NCBI GenBank assembly: GCA_023159155.1 | Contig: JAJNNX010000005.1 | Span: 806,001 to 870,000 of the forward strand | Direction of reading: 5' to 3' | DNA: 64,000 nucleotides | DNA from: Ustulina deusta | Taxonomy: Eukaryota; Ascomycota; Sordariomycetes; Xylariales; Xylariaceae | Shown here: positions 12,519-23,013 of the stretch, piece by piece | Layout: the number at the start of each line of letters is the position of its first letter | Position numbering within the stretch: position 1 is the first letter of the stretch | Notes under the pieces: generated by a model | Databases searched by the model: none | The model's input: only the letters and a program-made list of their open reading frames with translations | Told to the model about the DNA's origin: nothing | Position numbers and translations under genes: made by a program

Positions 12519-12861
12519 ACAAGGGGAACTTTATGCTACAACAGCCTGAGGCACTTCACATGGACAGTATCAACGTGGTATTCCACTTTAACTACTACCG
12601 AAATACATGATAATATATGATCTAATAATATCCGACATCGTTGTTTTTATATTTACTACCTATGTTATTAGCGAGTGGGAGGTCTTACCGCCACTAACCT
12701 TAAGGGATTGTAGGCAATCAATCACTTAGAGTGAGGGCGAAAATATAAAATAGCAATATTATTCTTGAGCATGGAAATATAAGTCGATTATCATCTATGC
12801 ATCTGGCCAACGTTGTTAGACTACAGACCACCTCGCCGAAGATCAGCACTTCGATGCTCAG
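12519..12861. other. Convergent intergenic region
   Basis: These 343 AT-rich bases lie between the convergent transporter and oxidase genes. They contain no gene and presumably carry both 3' ends. Confidence 0.5.
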
Positions 12862-14415
12862 TTACAGTTCCGCTGTCAATGTGCTTGACTGGCTTCTGCG
12901 CAGCATGTCTGACCTAAGATCGGTAACGTTGCGCACCCCGGTTATGGCGAGATTGATCTCGAGGTCCTTCCAAAGCCTCTCAGGTTAGCTCTGTAGCCCC
13001 GACCTGCATGGAAGGGATACCGGCAAGGACTCACCGCAAGCAAACAGCGCAGTACATGCAGAGCGCCCTCTTCGCCTCGAGCTCCGAGCCCGTAGACGAC
13101 GGGTCGACCAACAAACACAGCCCTCGCACCCAAAGCCAGGGCCTTGGTAACGTCAGCTCCGGTGCGGATGCCGCTGTCGAACAACACCTCGGTCCGGTCT
13201 CCAACAGCTAGTACAACCTCTTGGAGGGCTTCCAGAGAGCCTTGAGCGCCATCATACTGTCTCCCACCATGGTTCGAAACTATCATACCGTCGACACCGG
13301 CTTGCACGGCGAGCTCGGCATCAGTGGCGTGCTGAATTCCCTTGACCAAGATCTTTCCGTCCCATTCACCGCGTAGCCACTCGAGTTCGTGCCAAGAATG
13401 AGCCATGCCTGTCCGTTGTTAGATGGATCTTCCTTGGTACTGTCATGGGGCCTCTAATATAGGATTCGAAGGCGCCTCGTGGGTAATCCGAATTTCCGAG
13501 CATTAATACTGACCTGGAAAGATGGTGTTTTCCCACTCCAGAGCACCCTTCAAGACGTCTTCGTCAACCTCGTGTCCGAACTTCCGGAAGAACTTTCCGC
13601 GGAAGACAGGGTCCGTAAACCCCAGCGCCGTGCTCGCGCCTCTGTAGAGGGGCAAGTAAGCATTGTCGAGGTCTAGCGGCCTCCAGCTCATGGAAAATAT
13701 ATCGAGGGTGATGACGAGGGCAGTGTAGCCCGCGTCCTTGGCTCGTTTTAAAATCGAGCGCGTGACATCTTGATCCACCGACCGCGGCCAGTAAAGCTGG
13801 AGCCAGCGGATGGCCGGCTGGCCATCCGACGTGCTATCCTGAGCCGCGGCGACGGCTTCGGGCGATTCGGATGCGAAGGTCGACAGGACATAAGGCACGC
13901 CCAGAGTCCCTGCAGCACGTGCAACGCCGCTCTCGCCGTCACTGTTACCCAGGAAACGTCAGTGCCGCGCAGCAGAGAAGTGGCGGGAATTGGGAACCAT
14001 ACGGATGGAAGATCTGGTTCACGCCAACGGGAGCAATGGCGACGGGCGACGGCCATTCCTGACCCAAGATAGTCACTTTCAGTGACCTCTGTGTATTGGC
14101 CCTCACCATGCGAGGGACGATGCTCCACTGGTGGAATGCTTCGCGGTTCTTGCGGATCGTCTCCCCGGCTCCAGCACCGCCTTTCGCGTAGGCAAAGTCT
14201 CTGGGTTCCATGACGGCCTGGGCCGCCGCCTCCCATCCGACAGGATTGGTGGTCAACGAAGGGAGAACGCCTCGGGTGCCGTCCATGTATATGGCGTGCT
14301 GGTATGCTGAAAATGAGTTCTTTTGGCTTTGGGGGTCGTTCTGCGGCGCCTCTGACTTATGATCAGTCCCGTTTAATAGGCCAAATACAACATTACGGTC
14401 GTGGCCAGACTCCAT
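12862..14415 (-). CDS. FMN-dependent 2-hydroxyacid oxidase (lactate 2-monooxygenase/glycolate oxidase family)
   Basis: Four exons join in frame: 14415-14003, 13941-13514, 13408-13035 and 12966-12862, giving 439 residues. Family landmarks are the FMN-pocket strand PVAIAPVGVNQIFHP|DGE, the active-site block SNHGGRQ (residues 325-331, with the catalytic histidine H327) and the C-terminal FMN phosphate segment LFDSGIRTGADVTKALALGA followed by VFVGRPVVYGL. WRPLDLDNAYLP places it near fungal lactate 2-monooxygenase-like enzymes rather than cytochrome b2, as there is no haem domain. It oxidises an L-2-hydroxyacid with flavin. Introns are 61, 105 and 68 bases. It is the last gene of the 5.2-14.4 kb group. 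The exact acid used is not visible. Confidence 0.9.
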
Positions 14416-15278
14416 CGCTATGAAAGAGGTGGTTATGATTTTTATTTTATTTTATTTATTGATTTATTTCAAGTAGACAAGGAACAGAAAGTATGAAATC
14501 ACCGGAACATCAGGGTCAAAAGATAATACGGCATTTTTTATAATTATTCTTGGGCAACGGTGAGAAGTCCACCCTTTGACCCGTGCTATGTCGAGGGCGA
14601 CCTCACAGGGAAGGTATCCCATTTCTATCGGTGTTTCAAGCGTGGCGTATATTACGGATAATGACGGTTATTGTACGGGATTTTATTGACGCAGTCTAAC
14701 ATTGCTAGCATATCAGTTACTTGTCTCTACTGGTATAGAAAACGTTTCGGCGCACAGGCCTTGTCAGCACTAAGATTTAATGTATTCTGCTCGATGTACC
14801 GAACTACCTGTGCAGTGACTTCGGCCCTGTCATCGTAGTACTAAGTTATGTGTTTTGTACCGGCCTACTTAAGAACCTATGTATTGTGCTCTATCCTAGA
14901 ACTACATGTAGCCATATATGCGAGCTCTAATTACCATTAAAGCCTACGGCTAAAATAGAAACATGCAATATTAAATAAACTCCTCACTGTTCTGGTAGAA
15001 AAGTATTTATCAAGACTTCGCGAACGACCTACTCCCTTGACGCTGATGTAAGGGATATCTAAGGGTGTCCAAAGCAAAAAATTACTTGTTATAGTTGGTT
15101 GAAGCTTAAGTACTGCTCAGAAATATTAGTTCTTAGTAAGTAAGTTGCCAACCCTTTCCTGCGATGCTAGCTTGGGTTATATGTTGTATCTTATACATTA
15201 TATACAGTTGCATTTGATTTTGACTAAACGGCAAACGGCTTGTGTATTAGCTGTAACGCCTCAGGTTAACCAATAGAG
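14416..15278. other. AT-rich intergenic region
   Basis: The first part of the 1.9 kb gap upstream of the oxidase gene. An impure TTTTA/TTTAT microsatellite lies at about 14436-14470, immediately before the oxidase start codon. Beyond that, no gene or RNA is visible. Confidence 0.4.
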
Positions 15279-15590
15279 ATGCCGCCACGAACAAGAGGGA
15301 GAAGAGGAAAAAGGTTGTTGCTATTAATATAGCTTAGACCATGTGTAGACTGTATTAATAACAAGGCGTCTAGCTTTGAGAAGAGCTACAGGAACTCCAC
15401 CTATGGTTACGTCCAAAAGGCCAGCGTTTTTAGTAATGGCAAGATGGCTACTAGCCTTCAATTAATACTACAAAAGAACAATAGTTAGCTAAGAATTAAC
15501 TAGGGCAAAGTTCTTGCATAGGCTAGCAAGTAGCCAACTACAACCTTTTTAATGTCGCCTGAACCCTAGGGTAGAAGACTGGAAGGCCGG
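15279..15590 (+). pseudogene. RIP-like decayed coding relic (cysteine-containing ORF)
   Basis: A reading frame starting MPPRTRGRRGKR can be followed for about 100 codons. It is broken six times (first at 15330-15332), and each time by TAG, never TAA or TGA. The amino-acid pattern between stops is protein-like (RPCVDCINNKASSFEKSY, QKASVFSNGKMATS). TAG can arise from CAG or TGG by C-to-T or G-to-A transitions, which is the signature of RIP in ascomycetes. The source element is not identified; it could be a transposon-linked or repeated gene. The call as a relic is inference from the stop pattern. Confidence 0.45.
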
Positions 15591-15700
15591 GCCCAATATG
15601 ACATTTCGGAGTAGAGGTTGGGAGTGATAGTCGCAGAAGTTTCGGAGTAATAGCCGCGGAGCAGTGGCTTTGGAGTAGGCTTTGGAGTACCAAGGCCTAA
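15591..15700. repeat. Degenerate short tandem repeats (TTTGGAGTA-like)
   Basis: Several related units follow each other: tttcggagtag, tttcggagtaatag and then two adjacent ggctttggagta copies. The units vary in spacing, so this is a degenerate array rather than a clean microsatellite. It lies directly behind the decayed reading frame and could be part of the same old element. Confidence 0.4.
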
Positions 15701-16288
15701 CGGCACACCGACATTCGCCGGAGCTTATCTTTCTTTAAGGCTTAGCTTACGCGAACTAAAGATGGGAGGTCGATGGTAATACTCTCTTGCCTCTCTCACA
15801 AGACTGCCTATCGTACAGCAAGCCCAGTTCCAGTCGTATCACCAAGATAGTGTCACCTTGCAAGATCCTACTTGGGAAAGCCTGACCTTGTGCCTTACAT
15901 GTAAAACATCATTGCCACATACATCCTAGGACTTGTTATCTCATCAGCGTCCCTACAACTTGTGAGGCAAGAGATATTCTAGGCTAGCTTTTGATGTGCT
16001 ACCCTAAAGTGGATGGATCTTATCCCTAGAGATCATGTGCTATTCAGACGGACTAGAGAACAGGAGTCAATCAACTAGCAGATCTAGAGATTGGAAAGCA
16101 AAGTGTTGTGCAAAGTATTCGACCTAGCCAAGTATTACTAGGCCTAGCATCATTGAAATTTTTTGAGCTAGTGACAAACCCGCTCAACTCCTATACTGAA
16201 ACCTGGTATGCGATCCGGAACGCCGCCCGACGTAATCAAAAACCTGACATTTTTGCATGATAATACAGAACAAGATTATGAGTCAGGT
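15701..16288. other. Intergenic, downstream of Nop58
   Basis: No gene is visible. The region holds the 3' flank of the Nop58 gene and further low-GC sequence with no clear structure. Confidence 0.4.
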
Positions 16289-18525
16289 CTAAGAAGCCTT
16301 CTCCTTCTTCGACTTCTTTTTGCTCTTTTTCTCGCCATCATCGCCAGCGTGCTTTCGCTTCTTGTTTGTCGATTCTTCGGCTTCAGCAGCAGCAGCAGCG
16401 GCGGCGGCGGCCTTGGCTTCTTGTTTCTTCATCTTCTTGATATCCTTCTTACTGATAACTTGTGGGGAACCATCGGAGCCCAGCTTGACATCACCTCGCT
16501 CGAACTTCCGTTTGAATTTCTTGACCGAGATACCGGCCTGTTCGGCCAAGCGAGCATAGTCTGCCTCGGAAAGTTTGCTGCCTGGGGTGACGGGTGTGTT
16601 TGGAGCGGGGGCGTCACCAGCCTCCCGGGAAGCTCTTTTCTTTTCTTGCTCCTTTTTAGCTGACCGCTTTTCCTCTCGTGCTGTTTTGCGTGCCTCTTTT
16701 TCCTTCTTTGCCTTACGCTTCGCTGCTTGTGTGTTAGCTAATGCAAGATTTCTTAGATGCCTCTCCTTCTTTTGCGCTTTCTTGGCTTCCCGAGTTGCAC
16801 TAACAATGGAAGGCTGCCATTGTTCCCCAGGGGGCGAAGGGATAGACTCGTCATCGTCTGAAGCGGTGGAGATGGTCGGAGACCGAGGTGGGGAGGATGT
16901 GGTGACTTTACCGTTCTCTGTGCCATTCATTTCGGCGTCTGAATCTTCGTCTTCTTCGTCTTCTTCGTCTTCACTATTATCGTCTGCCATTGGCGTGTCC
17001 TCGACTTCTTGTATTAAGGGCTTTGAGGGAGTACTCTTTGACACTGAGGTAGGCGCATCGGCATCGACATTGTAGTTTCGGTTCGGTCTAATCTCAAACT
17101 TAGAAGGACCAGTACCATTGGGCGCGATCTTGGCGCCTTTGGAAATGAGAGGCTTCCCTTCCAATCTACGGAGCTTGTCCTCAAGGTTGGCGCGGAGCCT
17201 AATACCCATGTCGGCTCTCTCATCATCGTCAATCGCGATACTAGTTCCATCAAGACCTTCAATGCTGAGGTCCGAGAGGGCATCTACACGAAGACATAAA
17301 GCAGCCTTGGCGGCAAGCATACGGGCAATCTTTCCCTTGTTCCTGCCAGTAGCCTGCCCAACAAGCGACGAATGATATATCAGACCATACTTGGGCGTAT
17401 CGTGCTTTGTTTTAAGGGCTCGGAAAAGAGCCTTCTCGGCGCCCAGGATCTGGATGGTACTTCCAGGACTCTTAGCAAGCCTCATTAGGGAACCAGTGTG
17501 AGCGATTAGACGAGCACCGACAAGCTCACCGAGAATTTCGGTGGTGTTGGGGGCGAGCGCCTTCATGCGTGATGTTAAGTATTGAGAGAGTTGTTGTCGG
17601 TATTCCGTAAAGCTGACCACTTGTTCGGCAAGGAGCTTGATGTTCTCCAAGTCGATTTCACCAATCTCGGTTCCCATGCTAACTTCGGCGGCTGCCTTGA
17701 CTCGGGTCTCCAAGTCTTCGGGGAGGATTTCAGAGAGGTCCGTGTTGGCAGCGTCCTCTCTCATGCCCATATGCATGATCACGCGAGCATAGGCCAGATT
17801 ATCATTAAGAATGCGGTCCATCTCGGGGAAATGCCAGCCGTACCACTCCTTGACTCTCATGGCGTAATTGTTCAGTTCTTTGTCAAGATCGTCTAGCAGT
17901 TTAATAGCCTGCACTATCATGACATCGACTTTGTCAGGGGAGAACTTGAGCTTATGGCGGGAGATGGAATGAGAGAGAGCCAACGCCATGTTGCCGAGGT
18001 AATCGGGATCGAGTTCGGGGAACAACTCGGGGAGGTATGTCTTGATTGCTCGGAAAAGGTCATTGGTGGAAGAGTCGGAGACAGGCGTGATTTGCAGTTC
18101 GGGGAGAACATTAATCGCAGCACCCAACTTCGGATCCGCTACAGCGAGCGACGCTTTTCTCTCTTCCTTGATATCATCAAGAAGCTGCTGTAGTAAAGGG
18201 GTAACCTTTCCTTCGGTTAAAGAGCTGTATTCGCTGAGCGCCTGAGCCGAGTCCTCGAACTTGACCATCTTCTTAAGCGACAGCCTAGCCAGTGGCATAT
18301 CAGTCCCCATCCGGCGACAGCGCGGAGCAGGCGGCAGGACTCACATAGAATTTATCGCCTCAGCGCTGGAGAGCTGCGCCGCGACGTCATCGCGAGACAG
18401 GAGTTTCTTGTCCTTGGCCTTGAACAGGCCGTAGCTATCGTCACGTTAGCCGCGTCTCACCACTCAATCAACAGCTTCGCGAGAGCTCACCCCGCAGGCG
18501 TTTCGGCAAGAACGAAGAGAGGCAT
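16289..18525 (-). CDS. nop58: Nucleolar protein Nop58 (box C/D snoRNP core)
   Basis: Three exons join in frame: 18525-18491, 18434-18345 and 18284-16289, giving 706 residues. Nop58 is a core protein of box C/D snoRNPs that guide 2'-O-methylation and pre-rRNA processing in the nucleolus. The start [20 protein letters not shown], the coiled-coil block [23 protein letters not shown] and the Nop-domain block [33 protein letters not shown] identify Nop58 rather than Nop56 (which has RGNTPKYGLIFHSSFIG). The Nop domain ends near residue 395. The tail has a D/E run near residues 475-490 and a long K/E/A-rich tail ending [10 protein letters not shown]. At 706 residues it is longer than the roughly 510-600 I know for fungal Nop58. 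It shares a 460-base divergent promoter region with V-ATPase subunit d. Confidence 0.95.
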
Positions 18526-18985
18526 AACGGCAGGATGTCGTCAATGGTGGTCCTTGTCCCTGCGCAGCTTCCCTTGTGGTGGGAGAGAGTGATCGATCGC
18601 CAATTGAAGATGTTGCGACCAGAAAAGAGCCTGGACAGGAAGCTTCCAGCAGACCAACTATTTTTTGGCTAAGAAAAGAAAATTTCATGTTGGGATGAGG
18701 CTAGTGAAGCTCGATAAGAATGGGGCGCATGTGGCTGATACTATCCATTCGGTCTATCTTGTAGGCTAGTCTATAATAGGTAAAGAGTGTCCTGCGCCTT
18801 CAATGGGGTCTCTGCATTGAGTGGGTGGCATGTGCTCTTAGAGCCCCCGGCAGTCCCAGCCTACCCAGTGTAAGCTATCCTACCTCTGGATCAGTTGTTG
18901 GTGTTGGTGCAGCAGGCATCCGGATACAGACATCGAGATATTTGCATCCAATATTCCCTTCGCCGTTTACATTATATCCACCAAG
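18526..18985. promoter_or_regulatory. Divergent promoter region, nop58 / V-ATPase subunit d
   Basis: These 460 bases separate two housekeeping genes read in opposite directions and must contain both promoters. No coding sequence is seen. I could not pick a TATA box with confidence. Confidence 0.5.
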
Positions 18986-20257
18986 ATGGAGGGACTATTT
19001 TTCAATGTGAACAACGGGTAAGTCCACCAATTCCCCTGCTCCAGCCCTCAATCGCACGCCAATACTCAGTGCACGCATCCAGCTATATCGAGGGCATTGT
19101 TCGAGGCTATCGGAACGGCCTTCTCACCGGCGCCAACTACACCAACCTGACGCAGTGCGAGACCATCGACGGTGAGTGGTTATCCGCGTCAATATCCATG
19201 CGCCGAACGGGGACCTAACTTGAACAGACCTCAAGCTCCAGCTTGGCCCTGCTTACGGCGACTTCCTTGCCGCCCTGCCACCGAACCCATCCACTTCGAG
19301 TCTTGCTGCCAAAACAACCGACAAGTTGGTCTCCGAGTTCAGATACGTTCGCGCGAATGCGGTGGGATCATTAGCACAGTTTCTGGATTACCTGACGTAT
19401 GGCTACATGATCGACAACGTTGCCCTGCTCATTACCGGCACGCTACACGAACGAGACACCCGCGAGTTACTGGAAAGATGCCATCCCCTGGGCTGGTTCG
19501 AGACTATGCCGGTGCTCTGTGTTGCTACGAACATTGAAGAGCTCTACAACAGCGTCTTGATAGAGACGCCCCTTGCCCCCTACTTCAAGGGTAGCCTGAG
19601 CCACCAAGATCTGGACGAGCTAAACATCGAGATTGTGCGAAACACCTTGTACAAGAACTACCTCGAGGACTTCCACAACTTCGTCAATACACATTCGGAC
19701 ATGGCTGGCACTCCCACCGCGGAAGTCATGAGCGAGATTCTGGAATTCGAAGCAGACAGACGGGCTATCAACATCACACTCAACTCGTTTGGCACCGAGC
19801 TGAGCAAGACAGATCGTAAAAAGCTATACCCGAGCTTTGGCCGACTATACCCAGAAGGCACCTTGATGCTCTCTAGGGCCGATGACTTTGAAGGTGTGCG
19901 GCTAGCAGTTGACGGTGTATCCGACTACAAGAACTTCTTCGATGCCGCAGGTCTGGGTGGCGGTCCCTCGGGACCCGGCAACATGGCCGGTGGCTCTGGC
20001 AGTAATGGAAGAAGTCTGGAAGACATGTTCTACCAGAAGGAGATGGAGATTTCGAAGAACGCCTTCACGAGGCAATTCACCTACGCTATTGTATATGCAT
20101 GGGTGAAGCTGAGGGAGCAGGTGCGTCAAGTAATTTATACTCTCCTAATATCTAGGTGCTAACTGTTTCCTAGGAAATCCGTAATATCACGTGGATTGCC
20201 GAGTGCATAGCGCAAAACCAGAAAGAGAGGATCGGTAACTACATCAGCGTGTTCTAA
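18986..20257 (+). CDS. vma6: V-type proton ATPase subunit d
   Basis: Four exons join in frame: 18986-19017, 19083-19171, 19228-20120 and 20174-20257, giving 365 residues, the usual length of this subunit (about 345-365). It is the central-stalk-to-c-ring connector of the V0 sector on vacuolar and endosomal membranes, needed for proton pumping. The start [27 protein letters not shown], the block [20 protein letters not shown], the motif [12 protein letters not shown] and the C-terminus [21 protein letters not shown] are diagnostic. The last intron (20121-20173) begins GTGCGT and ends TAG. A glycine-rich loop ([21 protein letters not shown]) near residue 290 is a fungal insertion. Confidence 0.97.
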
Positions 20258-20553
20258 TCGAAATGGGGGGGCAGGGGAGGTCTTAAATCTGATTTCTTTC
20301 ATGGTACTGCTCTCTTTCCTTTCACTACTGTAGTACTAATGCGAGAGGATACCACATGGATGAATTGAAAGTGTAAAGGCAAAAACATCCTCACCCAATG
20401 GCGCTGAACATGGCTATCGTAGAACACACTGGCGTGGACATTGTGGACCGTCCCAGGAGGTTGGCGTTGTTGTATATTACACAGTAGATGGCATTATAGG
20501 TACATGCTTCTTAAAACCACCTACCATTATCATACACTCGGTTCCCTCTATAT

Positions 20554-21559
20554 CTATAAGGAGATCTGGCCCTTATAGGTTGCTTGAGTCAGACCAAGTT
20601 TCTCAACCATATTCTGCCACCGAGGGCTGCCCCTCTCCTTCCGCGCCATGTAGGCCAAGAGTCTCTGGCGCTTGTGAACCATGACCCTTAGATCTCGCTT
20701 TCCGACCTTATCTTTATATCCTCTACCCTTCTCCAATTCATTCGCCAGAGCTCGGATCTTAGCCGTCAGAATTGCAATCTGCACTTCGCTGCTACCGGTA
20801 TCGGGTCCTCCGCGAACCGGCTGCTCTTCCCTCTGCTGACCCCGAGAGAGAGGTTTTGGTGGGAGCGCTAGATCGGTCTCGTGTCGGCCAAAGGTCTCGA
20901 CGCATCTCCGAATGTTGGCATGACGCCGGTCCTTGGCGGAGCCCTTTTCCAAGTCTATGATGCGCTGCACCGCCTCGACTGCCCTTGCGTGCTGGCTCTC
21001 GTGCAGCGTTTTCCTCCCTTCCCACTCCTCGGGGTCCTCAACTATAAATTGCGGCTTCACGGGCTTCGTCAAAACGTAGGCATTCTCGATCGCCGCCTCG
21101 AACTCGCTTTTGGACACCAGGTTGTTCAGGACGTGGGGCGATGTCGGAAGGGGGTGTGGTTCTTCTATGGGGTTTCCGTCCTCGTCGAGGAGAGGCTGAG
21201 AGAAGGGCGCTTGTCCGGCCGAGTCGAAGGACTCGATGAAGGGGGTTGTGATGCCGCGGACGGGGTCGCCCAGCTGCTGTTTTCGGACTTCTTCGATTCT
21301 TCCACGAATTTCCAAGTGTGCATTCTTACGCTGTTGAATCTGAGCCCATCGATAGGGATCCTGCTTTGCGAGACGTCTCTTCTCCCTCTGCGACACCGAC
21401 GCGGTCTGGGTTATGGGGAGGAAAGCAGGAGTGGGAGGCTTGGCCGCAGGGCGAAGACATACTATGATATCCCAATTAGTTCAATTTGAAAGCACCGGCT
21501 CTTTGCGACTCACTTGAAAAGGTATTTAGGCGTTGCACACCTGGTATTCTGGGCGGCAT
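20554..21559 (-). CDS. Mitochondrial small-subunit ribosomal protein uS15m
   Basis: Two exons join in frame: 21559-21514 and 21461-20554, giving 317 residues. The last 90 residues form the S15 domain (GSSEVQIAILTAKIRALANE, LRVMVHKRQRLLAYM), which binds the small-subunit rRNA. The long N-terminal extension is typical of fungal mitochondrial S15. The start MPPRIPGVQRLNTFS|ICLRPAAKPP is basic and lacks acidic residues, as expected of a mitochondrial presequence. The short first exon is supported by GTGAGT and by an acceptor preserving the frame. It converges with V-ATPase subunit d (296 bases apart) and is divergent from the cytosolic uS2 gene. Confidence 0.93.
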
Positions 21560-22002
21560 GGTGTATGTGGTTCGACGATCACCGATTCATCCATCTAATG
21601 TCTTGCAGCATCTCAACTTTTTTTGGCAGCGAGAAGAGCCAGCAGCAAGCCAGCTGATTGGTCCACAGGGACTTTCGGCCACTGTAACAAGAGTCCCGAT
21701 GCATGGGTCCCAGGCCAGCGACTGTGGTGGGTCTTTCCCGGGTAAACAGTACTCCGTTCTCCGAGTTAGGTAGTGGCGCTACAGCGAAGGGTCTGCTGTG
21801 GATGTACATGGGTATTATTACCCCACTAACTTGTGACTTTCGCTTACCCTAGGCCGAGTTAGCCCACCAGAATTCGAGCCCCAAAATTATTGGGATTTTT
21901 GGCAGGCATCGCGAACTTTTTCCTTCTTCGCACATCACGAAGTTCGCGCTCAGCACACAGCAATCGCCTCACCTTCCCTGCCCTTCTCCCACACAACTCA
22001 AG
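21560..22002. promoter_or_regulatory. Divergent promoter region, uS15m / Rps0
   Basis: These 443 bases lie between the starts of a mitochondrial and a cytosolic ribosomal protein gene. They must hold both promoters. A CCAAT box is annotated separately. Confidence 0.55.
21657..21661 (-). promoter_or_regulatory. CCAAT box upstream of uS15m
   Basis: The minus strand reads GGACCAATCAG, matching the CCAATCA form bound by the fungal Hap (NF-Y-like) complex, about 98 bases upstream of the uS15m start codon. Hap complexes regulate nuclear genes for mitochondrial function, so the site fits, but binding is inferred. Confidence 0.4.
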
Positions 22003-23013
22003 ATGGCGCCCGCGAACCTTCCCGCCTGCATGGCGGCTACCTCCCAGGATATCGAGACGCTGCTGGCTGCGCAGAGCCACCTCGGCTCCAAGAACTTGCA
22101 GGTTCACATGGAGCCCTACCTCTGGAAGACCCGTGCCGATGGTGTCAACGTCATTAACATTGGCAAGACCTGGTAATGCGCCGTCCCCGCGATCCCCCAT
22201 GCAATGGGCCCGTCTATCTAACCTCGCTTCGTGGGCAATAGGGAGAAGATCGTCCTCGCCGCCCGCATCATCGCCGCTGTCGACAACCCCGCCGACATCT
22301 GTGTCATCTCCGCCCGCCCCTACGGCCAGCGTGCGGTCCTCAAGTTCGCCGCCCACACCGGCGCCGTTGCCATTGCCGGCCGCTTCACCCCCGGCTCCTT
22401 CACCAACTACATCACTCGATCCTTCAAGGAGCCCCGTCTGATCGTCGTCACCGACCCCCGCACCGACGCCCAGGCCATCAAGGAGGCTTCCTACGTCAAC
22501 ATCCCCGTCATTGCGCTCTGCGACACCGACTCGCCCACCGAGTACGTCGACGTCGCCATCCCCACCAACAACAAGGGTCGCCACGCCATTGGCTGCGTCT
22601 GGTGGATGCTCGCCCGTGAGGTCCTCCGCATTCGTGGCACCATCGCCAGCCGTGAAAATCCTTGGGACGTCATGGTCGATTTGTACTTCTGTACGTTACA
22701 TCCCGACTAATAATGTTCTGTGATTTTCCAACTAACCATAATTGTAGACCGCGACCCTGAGGCTGAGGCTGAGGAGAAGGTCGAGGAAGAGAAGGTCCCC
22801 GGCGCCGAGGAGGTTGGTACTACCGCCATCGAGGCTGGCACCTTCGCTGGTACTGGCGACTGGGAGGCTGCTCCTGCTGGTTTCTCTGGTGCTCAGGGCG
22901 GCTGGGACGGCGCTACCGATGAGTGGGCTGGTGCTGTTGCTGCCGGTGCGGCCGCTACTGCCCCTCCTACCGGCGAATGGGGTGCTACGGATGCCAAGGA
23001 GAGTCAGTGGTAG
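22003..23013 (+). CDS. rps0: 40S ribosomal protein S0 (uS2)
   Basis: Three exons join in frame: 22003-22172, 22242-22690 and 22748-23013, giving 294 residues. It is uS2 of the cytosolic small subunit (laminin-receptor/p40 family), needed for 40S maturation. Diagnostic blocks are [75 protein letters not shown] and [13 protein letters not shown]. The acidic C-terminus contains repeated [DE]W pairs (DWEAA, EWAGA, EWGAT) as in other eukaryotic uS2 proteins. Codon use is highly biased to C-ending codons, as expected of a highly expressed gene. The stop is TAG at 23011; the same frame then stays open for 53 codons to TAA at 23173 (see findings). Confidence 0.97.

Noticed and set aside
21859..22584. 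Minus-strand open frame of 241 codons
   Set aside because: It is the antisense shadow of the highly codon-biased Rps0 gene; composition is Gly/Asp/Val repeats with no fold.
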